Shown here piece by piece: positions 13,789 through 14,908 of a stretch of 14,908 nt of DNA (its first letter is position 1; each line of letters starts with the position of its first letter). The notes under the pieces were generated by a model. That model was not told where the DNA came from. It searched no databases and saw nothing but the letters and a program-made list of their open reading frames with translations. The position numbers were made by a program, and so were the translations under genes. The stretch comes from Clostridia bacterium. Lineage in GTDB: Bacteria; Bacillota; DULZ01. The stretch is taken from assembly GCA_012520135.1 (NCBI GenBank), contig JAAYOX010000174.1, positions 1 through 14,908 on the forward strand. Reading direction: 5' to 3'.

Positions 13789-14908
13789 ACCGCCGCCTCC
13801 TCACCCACATGTGTCATCATTAAACCCAATTCCTCTTTTTTAGCGGTGCGGGCATCGACAATGCCGCTGAGCTTACCTGCACAGAGAACCAGTATCCTGT
13901 CGCAGAGTTCAAGCAGCACGTCCAGATCCTCACCCACGTAGATGACGGCCGTCCCCTTTTCCTTTTGCTCATTCAGCAAGCGAAAGATGGTCTGGGTGGT
14001 CCTGACATCCAGGCCCCGCACGGCGTAAGCGGTCATCAACAAGGAAGGGTTACCGGCGATTTCCCGGCCAACCAGCATCTTTTGCACATTACCGCCGGAA
14101 AGACGCCGGATGGGGGTTCTGAGGCTAGGAGTAACGACCTCCAACTGTTCCACGATACTTTGGGCCAGTTTTCTGGGGGCCTTGCGGTCAGTGAAAAAAG
14201 ATTTTCCCTGTTTATAGCTCCTAAGCATCACATTATCAATCAGATCCATACTGGCTACCAGCCCCATGCCGAAGCGATCCTCCGGTACAAAGGCCAAGCC
14301 CACCCCCAGCTTATAAATTTCCAGGGGGTCCCTCCCGGCAAGCTCCTCCTGCTTCCCGTCAGGGGTAATCAAGCGGATAGAGCCGCCGCTTTCAACGCGT
14401 TGCAAACCGGCTACGGCTTCCAGCAATTCCCGCTGGCCACTGCCGGTGATACCTGCTACGCCCAAGATCTCACCGCCATAGGCGGTAAATGAGACATTAT
14501 CCAGCCGCTTTAAACCGTCTGCATCCAGGACCGTTAGATTCTTCACTACCAAGCGTTCCACCAGGTTCTTGGGTTCCGGTCTGTCTATATTAAGGGAAAC
14601 GGCGCGACCCACCATCATTTCGGTAAGCTTCTGGGGATTGGTATCCTTGGTAGCCACTTCGCCGACAAATTCACCCCGGCGTAAAACAGCCACCCGATCG
14701 GAGATTTCCATGACTTCATGAAGCTTATGGGTAATGATCACAATGGATTTGCCATCGGCCTTCATAGTACGCATGACGGCAAAAAGTTTTTCTGTCTCTT
14801 GGGGGGTAAGCACAGCCGTAGGCTCATCCAAGATTAAAATATCGGCGCCCCGGTAAAGAATCTTCACGATTTCCAGGGTCTGCTTTTCCGAAACGGACAT
14901 ATCATAGA
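13785..14908 (-). CDS. ABC transporter ATP-binding protein, double NBD, YufO-like (5' partial)
   Basis: The gene is cut by the right edge. The visible 373 residues begin at the signature of the first nucleotide-binding domain (YDMSVSEKQ) and continue with an intact Walker B, ILILDEPTAVLTP, and H-loop, IITHKLHEV. The missing part should be about 130 residues with the first Walker A. The second domain has a Walker A with Gln and Arg in place of Lys and Ser/Thr (GITGSGQREL), a good LSGGNVQKM signature, and weak Walker B and H-loop (LLMTAYAVRGLD, YVGEDLDVLLELCDR). An asymmetric pair like this is usual for COG3845-type importers such as YufO, so I do not read it as decay. The ATG at 14900 is internal, not the true start. 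Confidence 0.9.
   Translation of the reverse strand, partial: YDMSVSEKQTLEIVKILYRGADILILDEPTAVLTPQETEKLFAVMRTMKADGKSIVIITHKLHEVMEISDRVAVLRRGEFVGEVATKDTNPQKLTEMMVGRAVSLNIDRPEPKNLVERLVVKNLTVLDADGLKRLDNVSFTAYGGEILGVAGITGSGQRELLEAVAGLQRVESGGSIRLITPDGKQEELAGRDPLEIYKLGVGLAFVPEDRFGMGLVASMDLIDNVMLRSYKQGKSFFTDRKAPRKLAQSIVEQLEVVTPSLRTPIRRLSGGNVQKMLVGREIAGNPSLLMTAYAVRGLDVRTTQTIFRLLNEQKEKGTAVIYVGEDLDVLLELCDRILVLCAGKLSGIVDARTAKKEELGLMMTHVGEEAAV

Noticed and set aside
13965..14492. A 175-codon rightward frame opposite the ABC ATPase
   Set aside because: It is fully antisense to a conserved ATPase domain and has no recognisable motif.
1..14908. CRISPR array, insertion sequence, prophage, tRNA or rRNA genes
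   Set aside because: No regularly spaced repeats, transposase or integrase frames, CCA-ended cloverleaf sequences or rRNA-like stretches were seen. The window looks like stable chromosomal DNA.

Overview
The window looks like a chromosome segment of an anaerobic, low-to-mid GC Firmicute of the Clostridia type (Peptococcaceae-like). The reasons are the complete oxygen-independent (cbi) corrin pathway, strong GGAGG ribosome binding sites, TTG and GTG starts, a cobalamin riboswitch with an intrinsic terminator, and a YufOPQ-type ABC transporter. This placement is inferred from gene content only.

Left edge (1-431): the first 98 bases hold the 5' end of a leftward gene with a Cys/His-rich N-terminus, probably an ArsR/SmtB metal sensor. 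It sits behind a TTGACA promoter and a near-perfect ArsR-type operator. Transcribed the other way is an M28 zinc aminopeptidase (432-1382), whose long leader contains a terminator-like hairpin.

Centre (1400-9094): a leftward ten-gene operon, cbiD-E-T-L-F-G-H-J-X-C, is read from a sigma-A-like promoter just after the pilZ stop codon. The leader is a cobalamin riboswitch (about 8893-9045) followed by an intrinsic terminator (8806-8837). The ten enzymes cover every step from sirohydrochlorin to cobyrinic acid: CbiX inserts cobalt, CbiL, H, F, D, E and T methylate, H also contracts the ring, G opens the lactone, J reduces, and CbiC moves the last methyl. The genes overlap or abut and are probably translationally coupled. 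No amidation, adenosylation or lower-ligand genes (cbiA, cbiP, cobU, cobS) are in the window.

Right part (9098-11502): a small PilZ c-di-GMP-binding protein lies behind an AMP-forming acetyl-CoA synthetase, both leftward. A 190-base gap with a hairpin then separates these from the end of an ABC transporter operon (11693-14908): two BmpA/YufPQ-type permeases and a double-NBD ATPase cut by the right edge. ATGA overlaps link all three. Apart from the peptidase, every gene is on the minus strand.

No wholly new system is evident. The points most worth checking are a 7-base antiterminator repeat in the riboswitch, a 106-base out-of-frame overlap between cbiG and cbiH, the structured leader of the peptidase gene, and an altered acyl pocket in the acetyl-CoA synthetase.
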